Source: an uncultured Bacteroidales bacterium | Lineage (GTDB): Bacteria; Bacteroidota; Bacteroidia; Bacteroidales; UBA932 | Length of the DNA stretch: 64,000 bases | Direction: 5' to 3' | Assembly: GCA_944326255.1 (NCBI GenBank) | Contig: CALVDG010000004.1 | Span: 48,794-112,793 of the forward strand | Shown here: positions 1-7,322 of the stretch, in pieces | Position numbering within the stretch: the stretch's first letter is position 1 | How the letters are laid out: each line of letters opens with the position of its first letter | Made by a program: the position numbers and the translations under genes | The notes under the pieces: generated by a model | Told to the model about the DNA's origin: nothing | The model's input: only the letters and a program-made list of their open reading frames with translations | The model's database searches: none

Positions 1-165
1 GGAGACACCCAGCTGCTGCGCGATAGTCGGCAGGGCGACATTGCAGATATTGCCGTCCACCACCGACAGGAAGATGCCGCAGAAGATGGATATCATCGCA
101 TAGATGAGCTGAGGCCGGCGCAGACCGTCCCACTCCAGATTACCGGTGATTCTTTCCTCTTCCAT
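1..165 (-). CDS. MFS transporter, DHA2/EmrB-like (N-terminal part, runs off left edge)
   Basis: This is the first 55 codons of a drug:H+ antiporter-type MFS protein; the rest lies outside the window. The start ATG is at 163-165. The visible part has a short acidic cytoplasmic tail, then the first membrane helix ending in a DGNICNVALPTI segment, typical of DHA2/EmrB exporters. It is clearly paralogous to the next gene at 359-1762, sharing an (I)TGxLEWDGL tail and an almost identical first helix, so the two look like a tandem duplication. The substrate is unknown. A TACTTTTG -7 box on the minus strand at 176-183 lies only 10 nt from the ATG, suggesting a very short leader. Confidence 0.85.
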   Translation of the reverse strand, partial: MEEERITGNLEWDGLRRPQLIYAMISIFCGIFLSVVDGNICNVALPTIAQQLGVS

Positions 166-175
166 TTGACTGCAA

Positions 176-183
176 CAAAAGTA
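176..183 (-). promoter_or_regulatory. Bacteroidota -7 box (TACTTTTG) for the left-edge MFS gene
   Basis: Exact match to TAnnTTTG on the minus strand, 10 nt before the ATG. No convincing TTTG -33 element is seen at 19-20 nt. Confidence 0.45.
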
Positions 184-358
184 CGCAAAATAGAGAAACG
201 GTAAGCAAGAGAGCATACTCTTTTTGTAACCTACCAGCAATCAATGGCTTAGCGACACAGCGCGTTCTTTTGGGGGTGTGCGGACTGCTCCGAAAGCACG
301 CCTTGGTCTGGTAACACACTGATCAGCGAGTGGTTACATTTTCGTGGCGCTGCAGTAC

Positions 359-1762
359 CTACCGTTCATTCACCGGTGGACGGAGGCCTAGACGGCTGAC
401 CGAGGACAATGCCCCGCAGATGGTAAGAACTCCGGCCAGGAGCATGGCATCGTGGGGAGCTCCGTCCCCGAAAAGATGGAAGAAGAGGGCGACGAGAGCC
501 GCACCGGTGGACTGTCCCACGAGACGGGCTGTTGCGAGCATGCCTCCAGCACTGCCGGCACGGTGGTTGGGTGCGGAACTGAGCAGCATGTGGTTGTTGG
601 GCGACTGGAAGAAACCGAATCCGGCACCGCACATCATAAGCCGCCATGCTATGTCAAGATGTGAGGCATCCTCCGGAATAAATGAAAGCAGGAAGCAGCC
701 CGCGCTCATCAACAGCAGGCCGAAGAGTCCGAGAAGCCCCGGATGCACCTTGCCTATGAGCGAGCCGGCCAGCGGGGCCACGAATACTATGACCAGCGGC
801 CATGAGGTCATCAGCAGCCCTGTCTCCACGGCATTCATCCCGAAAGTATGCAGCAGCATGAACGGTATGGCCACCATGGCCATCATCTGCGCTGTAAACG
901 AGACAATACTGGTAATTACCGACATCGTAAACACCGGTATGCGCAGCAGGTCGAAAGGCAGCATGGGATACTTGCGGTCAAGCTGCGAGCGGACGTAGAT
1001 GTAGCCGAGTATCAGCAGAAGCGCCACACCTATAAGCACTACAGTTGGCCCGGTTCCATGCGAGTACATCTCGATGCAGCCTATCAGCAGACCGAACACA
1101 GCGGCATTGAGCAGGGCATCCTTAAAATTGAAACGCCGACCCTGAATGTGGGTAGGATTGTCCGGCAGATGCTTCCACGCCATGAAGAAAGTCACTATCC
1201 CAACAGGTATATTGATGGCGAAGAGCCAGGGCCATTCGGCTAGCGAGAGAATACCGGCAGCTACAGTCGGGCCGGCCACCGATGCCAAAGCCACCACCGT
1301 CGCATTAAGTCCTACGCCACGGCCCAGATACTTTTTCGGATAGGTGATCTTGACAAGAGTGGTATTGACGCTCATCATCATCGCCGCACCGATGCCTTGA
1401 AAGACTCTGGAGGCCACAAGCAGCGGCAGGGTATGCGACAGGGCGCAGAAGAGCGAGCCGACGGTGAACAGCACCACCCCGGAGACATAGACACGCTTGT
1501 AACTCAGCAGCTCCCCTAGCGAGGAGAACGCCAACAGAGTCATCATGATTACCAGCTGGAATGAGTTGACCACCCAGATGGAGTCCGCGGACGACACCCC
1601 CAGCTCCTGCGAGATGGTGGGCAGGGCCACATTGCAGATATTGCCGTCCATCACCGAGAGAAATATACCGCACCACAGCGAGGCCACCGCATAGTAAATC
1701 TTCGGGCGGGACAGACCGTCCCACTCCAGATCGCCGGTGATGTGCTCTGCATTATTCTCCAT
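359..1762 (-). CDS. MFS transporter, DHA2/EmrB-like
   Basis: Encodes a 467-aa inner-membrane exporter of the DHA2 (EmrB/QacA) type, predicted to expel small molecules by proton antiport. The protein is almost entirely hydrophobic helices. It shows the DGNICNVALPTI first-helix signature, a PxGIV segment after helix 6 and a glycine-rich C-terminal half. The chosen start (MENNAEH) gives the same N-terminal layout as its left paralog. An ATG nine codons upstream would place the start inside or before the -7 box at 1771-1778, so it is unlikely. No membrane-fusion protein or TolC-like partner is nearby, so the substrate cannot be inferred. The two tandem copies are separated by about 190 bp. Confidence 0.9.
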   Translation of the reverse strand: MENNAEHITGDLEWDGLSRPKIYYAVASLWCGIFLSVMDGNICNVALPTISQELGVSSADSIWVVNSFQLVIMMTLLAFSSLGELLSYKRVYVSGVVLFTVGSLFCALSHTLPLLVASRVFQGIGAAMMMSVNTTLVKITYPKKYLGRGVGLNATVVALASVAGPTVAAGILSLAEWPWLFAINIPVGIVTFFMAWKHLPDNPTHIQGRRFNFKDALLNAAVFGLLIGCIEMYSHGTGPTVVLIGVALLLILGYIYVRSQLDRKYPMLPFDLLRIPVFTMSVITSIVSFTAQMMAMVAIPFMLLHTFGMNAVETGLLMTSWPLVIVFVAPLAGSLIGKVHPGLLGLFGLLLMSAGCFLLSFIPEDASHLDIAWRLMMCGAGFGFFQSPNNHMLLSSAPNHRAGSAGGMLATARLVGQSTGAALVALFFHLFGDGAPHDAMLLAGVLTICGALSSVSRLGLRPPVNER

Positions 1763-1770
1763 AACGGCTG

Positions 1771-1778
1771 CAAATGTA
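1771..1778 (-). promoter_or_regulatory. -7 box (TACATTTG) of the second MFS gene
   Basis: TAnnTTTG match on the minus strand, ending 8 nt before the chosen ATG. This implies a nearly leaderless transcript and argues against the longer upstream start. Confidence 0.45.
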
Positions 1779-1802
1779 CACAAAATCATGACAATTGCTT
1801 AT

Positions 1803-1839
1803 AAATTCTTTCCATTGTCTTACAGATTGGAAAGAATTT
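1803..1839. promoter_or_regulatory. Palindromic operator-like site upstream of the Fic gene
   Basis: Perfect 12-bp inverted repeat AAATTCTTTCCA - 13 nt - TGGAAAGAATTT. It lies directly upstream of the TATTTTTG box at 1842-1849, where it would cover the -33 region of the Fic gene. The same core and the same 13-nt spacing recur at 3157-3193, at the other end of the gene. It is a candidate binding site for the Fic protein's own C-terminal winged helix (inference). Confidence 0.6.
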
Positions 1840-1841
1840 TC

Positions 1842-1849
1842 TATTTTTG
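1842..1849 (+). promoter_or_regulatory. -7 box (TATTTTTG) of the Fic gene
   Basis: TAnnTTTG match 16 nt before the ATG at 1866, directly downstream of the palindrome. Confidence 0.45.
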
Positions 1850-1865
1850 TAAAAATCTTAAAAGT

Positions 1866-3176
1866 ATGGAAAAAGCCCCTGACATACCTCAGCACAGCCT
1901 GCTTCAAGCCATTATGGAACTGCAGCGAAATAAAGAACTGCGTTCTTTTATTGAAGACTTGAATGATGAATACGAATATTGGGATAAAGTAAAGTATAGC
2001 AGAAATTCCTCCCGCAAGTCTCCGGATGAGTTATGGGCTCTGATAAAAGCCCAAAGATTCATTTCCAACGTATCCGTCAGAAATTGGGGAAAATACAATA
2101 TCCACTTCGCATTGACCGACAGAATGCAGCGGCAATGTCATTCTTTTGATATAAACTTCGGGGGAAGATGGGAGTATGAAACCACTATACCTGAAAAAAC
2201 AAAGGAACGGTATCTTATAAGTTCCCTTATGGAAGAGGCCATATCTTCAAGTATGATGGAAGGAGCTTCTACAACACGCAGGATAGCCAAGGAAATGCTG
2301 CGCAAGAAAATGTCCCCCGCTGATAAGTCCCAGCAGATGATTTTCAACAACTATGAGACAATTCAGTTTATCGTCACGCATAAGTCGGAGCCGCTTACAA
2401 CAGAACTGCTGCTCCAGGTTCACCGGCTGATGACTGACAGCACGCTGGACAATCCTGAAGATTCCGGCCGGTTCCGTCAAAATGACCAGGTCGTCGTGGA
2501 GAATGCCATTACCCATGAGATTGTACACACACCTCCGACATATACAGAACTGCCTCATTTCCTGGAAACATTGTGTGATTTTTTCAACAACCATGAATCC
2601 AGACCATATATCCACCCTATCATAAAAGGAATTATCATCCATTACATGATTGCATACATGCATCCGTTCGTTGACGGGAACGGACGGACTGCACGGGCAA
2701 TCTTTTACTGGTATATGCTGCGTCAGGGTTACTGGCTGATGGAATATCTGTCAATATCCCGCATCATTTACCGCTCCAAACCCTCTTACGAAAAATCCTT
2801 TCTGTACGCGGAAATCGAGAACAATGATCTGGGCTATTTCATAACATACCATATGAGAGTTCTCGAGTTGGCATTCAGGGATATGCAGGAATACATAAAA
2901 AGAAAGACCAAAGAGCGGGAAGCCGCTCATCAATATCTGGGGAAGTCAGGCATCAACGAAAGACAAGCTGAAATCATAAAGATGTTTGATGACAATCCGA
3001 ATGAGGTTATGACTGTAAAAGATGTCCAGGTCAAGTTCAGAATAACTCCCACAACTGCAAAATCTGACATCATCAAGCTTGTACAGCTCGGATTATTGAA
3101 AGAAATTGCCGTGAACAAGGTAAAAAAGGCATATATCAAAAGCAATTCCTTTGAGCAGATTCTTTCCAATTTGTAA
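1866..3176 (+). CDS. fic: Fic-domain protein with C-terminal winged helix
   Basis: Encodes a 436-aa Fic-family protein, a predicted AMP- or other nucleotidyl-transferase acting on protein hydroxyl groups. The canonical motif HPFVDGNGR is at residues 266-274, so catalytic His and the phosphate-binding loop are intact. A Ser-x-x-x-Glu-Gly inhibitory motif at about 128-133 lies before the Fic core, the arrangement of class II self-inhibited Fic enzymes. Residues about 363-430 look like a winged helix-turn-helix, suggesting DNA binding and autoregulation. The start MEKAPDI is preferred because upstream in-frame codons would run through the operator and -7 box. There is no separate antitoxin. Matching palindromes lie just upstream and across its stop codon. 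The target protein is unknown. Confidence 0.88.
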   Translation: MEKAPDIPQHSLLQAIMELQRNKELRSFIEDLNDEYEYWDKVKYSRNSSRKSPDELWALIKAQRFISNVSVRNWGKYNIHFALTDRMQRQCHSFDINFGGRWEYETTIPEKTKERYLISSLMEEAISSSMMEGASTTRRIAKEMLRKKMSPADKSQQMIFNNYETIQFIVTHKSEPLTTELLLQVHRLMTDSTLDNPEDSGRFRQNDQVVVENAITHEIVHTPPTYTELPHFLETLCDFFNNHESRPYIHPIIKGIIIHYMIAYMHPFVDGNGRTARAIFYWYMLRQGYWLMEYLSISRIIYRSKPSYEKSFLYAEIENNDLGYFITYHMRVLELAFRDMQEYIKRKTKEREAAHQYLGKSGINERQAEIIKMFDDNPNEVMTVKDVQVKFRITPTTAKSDIIKLVQLGLLKEIAVNKVKKAYIKSNSFEQILSNL

Positions 3177-3193
3177 AATAATGGAAAGAATCT
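3157..3193. promoter_or_regulatory. Second copy of the Fic-flanking palindrome
   Basis: Perfect 12-bp inverted repeat AGATTCTTTCCA - 13 nt - TGGAAAGAATCT. It shares the core TTCTTTCCA-N13-TGGAAAGAA with 1803-1839. The one arm base that differs from the upstream copy is changed on both sides, so symmetry is kept. It overlaps the last codons and stop of the Fic gene and lies upstream of the promoter of the next gene. Confidence 0.6.
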
Positions 3194-3222
3194 CAAAAAT
3201 TTTTCATTTGCTTCGAAATCCA

Positions 3223-3230
3223 TATATTTG
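3223..3230 (+). promoter_or_regulatory. -7 box (TATATTTG) of the M49-like peptidase gene
   Basis: TAnnTTTG match. A T-rich -33-like stretch lies 19 nt upstream, and the second palindrome lies about 30 bp upstream. It argues for the ATG at 3257 rather than 3236. Confidence 0.45.
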
Positions 3231-3256
3231 CAAAAATGAATAAACACTACCGACAA

Positions 3257-4909
3257 ATGAAAGTCAACATCACAGCCAAATCCGTCTGCGCTGCACTGAT
3301 AGGGGCGGCGGCAGCGGCAGGAGTGTCTTCCTGCGGAAATCAGAATCAGACAGAATCACCCATGAAACAGAAAGTTGAGGAGTACGCTCCCTTTGAACTG
3401 ACATCGCCGCTGGCCGCCCAGCTGAGCGACAATGAGCGCCAGATAGTGGAGATATTCTTCCAGATCGGCCAGATCGCCGATGACCTGTTCTGGCAGCAGA
3501 CATTCGGGGACAAGAGTCTCATAGACCAGATTGCAGACCCGTATGCCAGGCAGTTCGCCTACATCAACTACGGTCCATGGGATCGCCTCGATGACAACAA
3601 GCCCTTCATCGACGGCTACGGCGCCAAGCCCGATGTATGCACCTACTACCCCGAGGACATCACTCTCGATGAGTTCAACGCCTTCGATGACCCGGACAAG
3701 TCGTCCTGGTACACAGTCCTGCGCCGTGATGAGAACGGAAAGCTGAAGACCGTATGGTATCACGAGGAATACGCGGAGGAAGTAGCCGAGATGTGCGCAT
3801 TGATGCAGAAGGCGGCTGACCTGGCCGAGGATCCCGGCCTGAAGAACTACCTGCTCAAACGCATCGAGTCTTTCAGGACCGACGACTACCTTCCCAGCGA
3901 CCTCGCCTGGATGGACATGAAGGACAGCAGGATAGACTTCGTGATAGGCCCTATCGAGAGCTACGACGACAAGTTCCAGGAGACCAAGACCTCCTACGAG
4001 TCATTCATCCTGCTGAAGGACACCGAGCGCTGCAAGGACCTGGCCAAGTTTGTGGCCATGCTCCCTGCCCTGCAGAAAGAGCTGCCCTGCAAGCCCGAGT
4101 ACAAGACCTTCGTGCCCGGCACATCCTCCGACCTCAATGTCTATGACGTAGTCTACTACGCCGGAGACTGCAACGCCGGCAGCAAGACCATCGCCATCAA
4201 CCTGCCCAACGACGAGCGCGTACACGCCATGAAGGGCACCCGCCGTCTCCAGCTGCGCAACTCGATGCAGGCCAAGTTCGACAAGATTCTCCTCCCGATA
4301 GGCGAGCTGATCCTCGCTCCCGAAGAGCACGAGCACCTGAAGTTCGACGCCTTCTTCTGGAACGTGACCTTCCACGAGGTGGCCCACGGCCTCGGCATCA
4401 AGGAGACCATCAACGGCAAGGGCAGCGTGGACGCGGCCATGGGCACGGAGAAGACCTCCTGGGAAGAGGCCAAGGCCGACATCCTCGGACTCTTCATGGT
4501 ATGCCGCCTGATAGAGAACGGTGAGATTACCGGCATCACAGTAGAGGACGCCATCACTACCTACATCGCCGGCATATTCCGTTCGGTACGCTTCGGAGCC
4601 GCATCCTCCCACGGCAAGGCCAACATGATGTGCTTCAACTTCATGGAGCAGCAGGGAGCATTCACCCGCAACGCCGACGGCCTCTATGTCATCGACTACG
4701 CCAAGGCCAAGAGCGCCATCAACGCATGGGCCGACCTCATCCTGACCACCCAGGGCAACGGTGACGTCAAGTTCGCCACCGAGTTCCGCGAGAAGAACGG
4801 CGGCATCACCCCCGCCCTCCAGGCCGACCTCGACCGCATCAACGCAGCCGGTATCCCTAAGGACATCTTCTTCATCCAGGGTCCCGATGTTCTCTTCGGA
4901 ACAAAGTAA
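3257..4909 (+). CDS. M49-like (dipeptidyl-peptidase III family) zinc lipoprotein
   Basis: Encodes a 550-aa exported lipoprotein. The signal peptide ends in a lipobox (VSSC, about residue 25). HEVAH (about 373-377) and EEAKAD (about 403-408) are about 30 residues apart and would supply the zinc ligands and catalytic Glu. This spacing and overall length fit the DPP III (M49) family. Most members have a six-residue HExxGH; here it is a five-residue HExxH, a variant I know from a minority of the family. The likely role is removal of dipeptides in the periplasm or at the cell surface. An alternative ATG at 3236 lies too close to the -7 box. The next gene starts inside this one's last codons. The family call rests on motifs only. 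Confidence 0.75.
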   Translation: MKVNITAKSVCAALIGAAAAAGVSSCGNQNQTESPMKQKVEEYAPFELTSPLAAQLSDNERQIVEIFFQIGQIADDLFWQQTFGDKSLIDQIADPYARQFAYINYGPWDRLDDNKPFIDGYGAKPDVCTYYPEDITLDEFNAFDDPDKSSWYTVLRRDENGKLKTVWYHEEYAEEVAEMCALMQKAADLAEDPGLKNYLLKRIESFRTDDYLPSDLAWMDMKDSRIDFVIGPIESYDDKFQETKTSYESFILLKDTERCKDLAKFVAMLPALQKELPCKPEYKTFVPGTSSDLNVYDVVYYAGDCNAGSKTIAINLPNDERVHAMKGTRRLQLRNSMQAKFDKILLPIGELILAPEEHEHLKFDAFFWNVTFHEVAHGLGIKETINGKGSVDAAMGTEKTSWEEAKADILGLFMVCRLIENGEITGITVEDAITTYIAGIFRSVRFGAASSHGKANMMCFNFMEQQGAFTRNADGLYVIDYAKAKSAINAWADLILTTQGNGDVKFATEFREKNGGITPALQADLDRINAAGIPKDIFFIQGPDVLFGTK

Positions 4910-5873
4910 ATCCGCGGCACGGCTGCTGACGGCACTTTCTGTCTCGGCAGTCCTGTCCGCAGCACTCACAGTATCGTCCTGCCGCACCAACAGCGGCGGG
5001 ACTGATGCTTTTATACCAGCAGCTCCCGACTGGTCAGACAAGGCGGCCTGGTATATCTCAGAGCCTGCAACGGCCCAGGAAGCGGACATTTTCTACATCC
5101 TCCCCACCTGCGTATGGGACTGGACCACAGAGGACGGGCTGACCTGCCGCTACTCCGACTACACCCGCACGGACCATATCGAGGCATTCCGCCCCTCCGT
5201 AGAACTCGCGGAGGATATTTTCGCCCAGGGACAATACGGGTTCTACTGCCCCTACTACCGGCAGATATCCCTCAATGTCTGGATGGACGGAGAGGAGGCG
5301 GTGGAAGAGCTCTTCCCCCTGTCGATGGAGGATATCAGCGCGGCATTTGACTATTATCTGGACAATTACAATAAAGGACGGCCCTTCGTTCTCGCCGGTT
5401 TCAGCCAGGGAGGAAAGGCTGTGGTGGAATTAGTCAAGCATCTCCCGGCAGAAGCCTATGAACGGATGGTGGCCGCATACGCGATAGGCTACCGCATCTC
5501 TGACGAGGAAGTGGAGCAATACCCGCAGCTGCACCCCGCCACCGACTCGACCGGCACCGGCACCATCATCAGCTACAACTCCGCAGCCTCCCCCGAAGCG
5601 GCCTGCGCTGTCCTCTCCCCCTCCGACGTCTGCATCAACCCGGTCAACTGGACCACCGATGCCGTTCCGGCTGCCCTCAACGACTCGGTGACCGTCACCG
5701 TCGACACCCTGAGCCACCTGCTGATAGTGGACGGCCTCGACCCCGAAGCCTATTTCCTGTCCTCATTGGCCCCGATGTTCCCCTTGGGCAACTACCACCT
5801 GCAGGAACTTACCCTGTATCAAGAGCACCTAAGGCGCAACACAGCCCTCCGTGTAAGAAATTTCACACTTTAG
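4887..5873 (+). CDS. DUF3089-like alpha/beta-hydrolase lipoprotein
   Basis: Encodes a 328-aa predicted lipoprotein (signal peptide with lipobox VSSC about residues 30-33). It resembles DUF3089 proteins: an early DIFYILPTC segment, a YYRQ motif, and a GFSQG nucleophile elbow with Ser173 as the probable catalytic serine, followed by an alpha/beta-hydrolase-like second half. It is probably a periplasmic or surface esterase/hydrolase of unknown substrate. The ATG at 4887 is inside the 3' end of the peptidase gene (23-nt overlap), implying translational coupling. Longer in-frame starts lie deep in the upstream gene and would spoil the signal peptide. Base composition is C-rich like its partner, so the two probably travel together. 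Confidence 0.78.
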   Translation: MFSSEQSKSAARLLTALSVSAVLSAALTVSSCRTNSGGTDAFIPAAPDWSDKAAWYISEPATAQEADIFYILPTCVWDWTTEDGLTCRYSDYTRTDHIEAFRPSVELAEDIFAQGQYGFYCPYYRQISLNVWMDGEEAVEELFPLSMEDISAAFDYYLDNYNKGRPFVLAGFSQGGKAVVELVKHLPAEAYERMVAAYAIGYRISDEEVEQYPQLHPATDSTGTGTIISYNSAASPEAACAVLSPSDVCINPVNWTTDAVPAALNDSVTVTVDTLSHLLIVDGLDPEAYFLSSLAPMFPLGNYHLQELTLYQEHLRRNTALRVRNFTL

Positions 5874-5911
5874 TTTCAGATTTTCCGTAAGTCTGCAAAA
5901 AGGAGGGATTT

Positions 5912-6010
5912 ATGGTTTATTATGGAGATGAGATAATCCGTAGGCTCCCTGCTGTTACCACAGGAAAAGAAATGGGAAAATTTTATAGAACTTTTGCTCA
6001 TTATTGGTGA
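5912..6010 (+). CDS. Possible 32-codon ORF with a Shine-Dalgarno-like AGGAGG
   Basis: A short ORF (MVYYGDEII... to a TGA at 6010) is preceded at 6 nt by AGGAGGG. Such Shine-Dalgarno sequences are rare in this window, where most genes have none. The peptide resembles nothing I recognise. It may be a chance ORF or the front of a decayed gene in the 420-bp spacer after the DUF3089 gene. Confidence 0.18.
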   Translation: MVYYGDEIIRRLPAVTTGKEMGKFYRTFAHYW

Positions 6011-6058
6011 CAAAAGCACACTGCCTCACTAAAGAAACGTAAGATTTTACACGGGCTG

Positions 6059-6090
6059 TTTGCTTTTTATGGATCTTTGAGTTACTTTTG
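6059..6090 (+). promoter_or_regulatory. Bacteroidota promoter TTTG-N20-TACTTTTG
   Basis: A good match to the full consensus, with TTTG at 6059-6062 and TACTTTTG at 6083-6090. The same arrangement and similar flanking sequence occur at 46264-46295 ahead of the paralogous lipoprotein, so the promoter was copied along with the gene. Confidence 0.6.
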
Positions 6091-6117
6091 TAACGGACGC
6101 TAACAAACTGACAGACC

Positions 6118-6255
6118 ATGAGACACAGCACTATCTCCAAAACGTCCGTTTACTCTTCCTCCATGCCTGCCCAAGGCATGGAGTACTGCAATGACCTCTC
6201 CGCCATCGGAGACGGAATCTCCCGCCTCATACGACCCTCCCGTGAGCTAATATGA
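6118..6255 (+). pseudogene. Vestigial DUF3244-type ORF
   Basis: Frame +1 from ATG 6118 reads SVYSSSMPAQGMEYCND then LSAIGDGISRLI and stops at 6253-6255. The first part matches the VYSSALPANGMEYDYD segment of the DUF3244-like fragment at about 60.6 kb. The second matches the SGIGEGLFRLI segment at about 46.37 kb. It is too short (45 codons) to be a complete DUF3244 protein, so I read it as a decayed remnant left in the leader of the following lipoprotein gene. It lies between that gene's promoter and start codon. Confidence 0.55.
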
Positions 6256-6293
6256 GGAATATTTAACTATTCAAAACCAAAAACACTAACAGT

Positions 6294-6995
6294 ATGAGAA
6301 AGTTTATTTTAATTTTAACGGCAATCATCACCATAGCGTCCCTGCTCTTCGCAGGCGGATGTGAGAAAAACAAAATCGGTACGGACAATAAGGCTAATCC
6401 AGACATTGTGGATATTGGCACAAGTGTTACAGGGCATTTCATAAACCTATATGTCATACCTGACAGCATAAGTATCGGTAATACTACCTACTTTGATACA
6501 GACAGTACCTGGACTCTGATATTCAAAGGCGATGACATTACGCATCAGTACAAGGACTCGGCCATGCTCAGGAAGCTCTCTGAGTCACTGGGAGACACAT
6601 CCTACACAGAATCGACTACCCCTAGTTATGCAAGGGCCGTTGCGGGGACTGTATATTCGGTGGACGTCGTCTGCGACAGGGACTTTCTCGGTGTAGAGGC
6701 CGGCAAGAGTCTCGGCGGTATAGTGATGCTGAGGGCCCTGTCGGCATACGAGTTCATCCAAAGCGGCTATACAGCCACATTCGACATGCCTTATTGGATA
6801 GACTATCCAAAGTCGAATCTTTATCCGATAGAGACCGTCGGAACGGAGATAGGCACTGACGGACTGAAAGCCATAGAGCCAAGGTGCCGACTGCATTTCA
6901 CCGAGATACCCGAAGGTATAGGCGAGTGTACTTTCACCGTGACAGTCAGTGTAGATGACAGACAACTCCAATGCTCAGTCACGCAGAGTTTCTAA
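6294..6995 (+). CDS. Hypothetical lipoprotein, paralog of 46501-47175
   Basis: Encodes a 233-aa predicted lipoprotein: lysine/arginine start, hydrophobic helix and lipobox FAGGC near residue 23. I do not recognise the family. The mature part contains TSVTGHFINLY, a GDDITHQYKDSA segment and a likely beta-rich C-terminus ending in VTVSVDDRQLQCSVTQSF. A paralog at 46501-47175 has about 80 percent or more of the same residues, including the whole C-terminal half. Both copies share a promoter type, a DUF3244 relic in the leader and a tRNA-Ala(GGC)-like sequence downstream on the opposite strand. Function unknown; surface exposure is an inference. Confidence 0.75.
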   Translation: MRKFILILTAIITIASLLFAGGCEKNKIGTDNKANPDIVDIGTSVTGHFINLYVIPDSISIGNTTYFDTDSTWTLIFKGDDITHQYKDSAMLRKLSESLGDTSYTESTTPSYARAVAGTVYSVDVVCDRDFLGVEAGKSLGGIVMLRALSAYEFIQSGYTATFDMPYWIDYPKSNLYPIETVGTEIGTDGLKAIEPRCRLHFTEIPEGIGECTFTVTVSVDDRQLQCSVTQSF

Positions 6996-7080
6996 GCCAC
7001 AAAGCAAATAGGCTGATATTTACGGAACTACACTCCTGTCACCCTCATCTTCAATGCCTTGCATTTTACTGATTACCTTA

Positions 7081-7126
7081 AAGGGGCTGTGCCAAACGTT
7101 CATTTTGACACAGCCCCCTTCGTTTT
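7081..7126. terminator. Bidirectional rho-independent terminator
   Basis: Stem AAGGGGCTGTG / CACAGCCCC(C)TT around a 17-nt loop, followed by CGTTTT on the plus strand and TTTAAGG on the minus strand. It lies between the lipoprotein gene and the convergent tRNA-Ala and could serve both. Confidence 0.7.
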
Positions 7127-7127
7127 G

Positions 7128-7201
7128 TGGAGCATACCGGAGTCGAACCGGTTACCTCGACACTGCCAGTGTCGCGCTCTAGCCAAATGAGCTAATGCCC
7201 C
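7128..7201 (-). tRNA. tRNA-Ala(GGC)
   Basis: A 74-nt cloverleaf on the minus strand. The acceptor stem GGGGCAT pairs with ATGCTCC (one G-U). The D stem is GCTC/GAGC. The anticodon stem CGACA/TGTCG encloses the loop CTGGCAG with anticodon GGC (reads GCC, alanine). The T stem ACCGG/CCGGT encloses TTCGACT. The discriminator base is A and no CCA is encoded. A degenerate second copy lies at 47186-47260. Confidence 0.93.
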
Positions 7202-7322
7202 GTCACCCACTCTCCTAAGTGGGACTGCAAATATAAGGCAATTTTTTTATTTACAAAAAATATTCATTTATGCCACAACTACCCTATTCTCTGCATTTCT
7301 CCAAATGGAATACCGGCAAATA

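Noticed and set aside
4001..5089. 362-codon minus-strand ORF opposite the M49-like peptidase
   Set aside because: Antisense to a well-supported gene with clear motifs; its product is of low complexity (rich in V, G, A, L, E) typical of a mirror frame.
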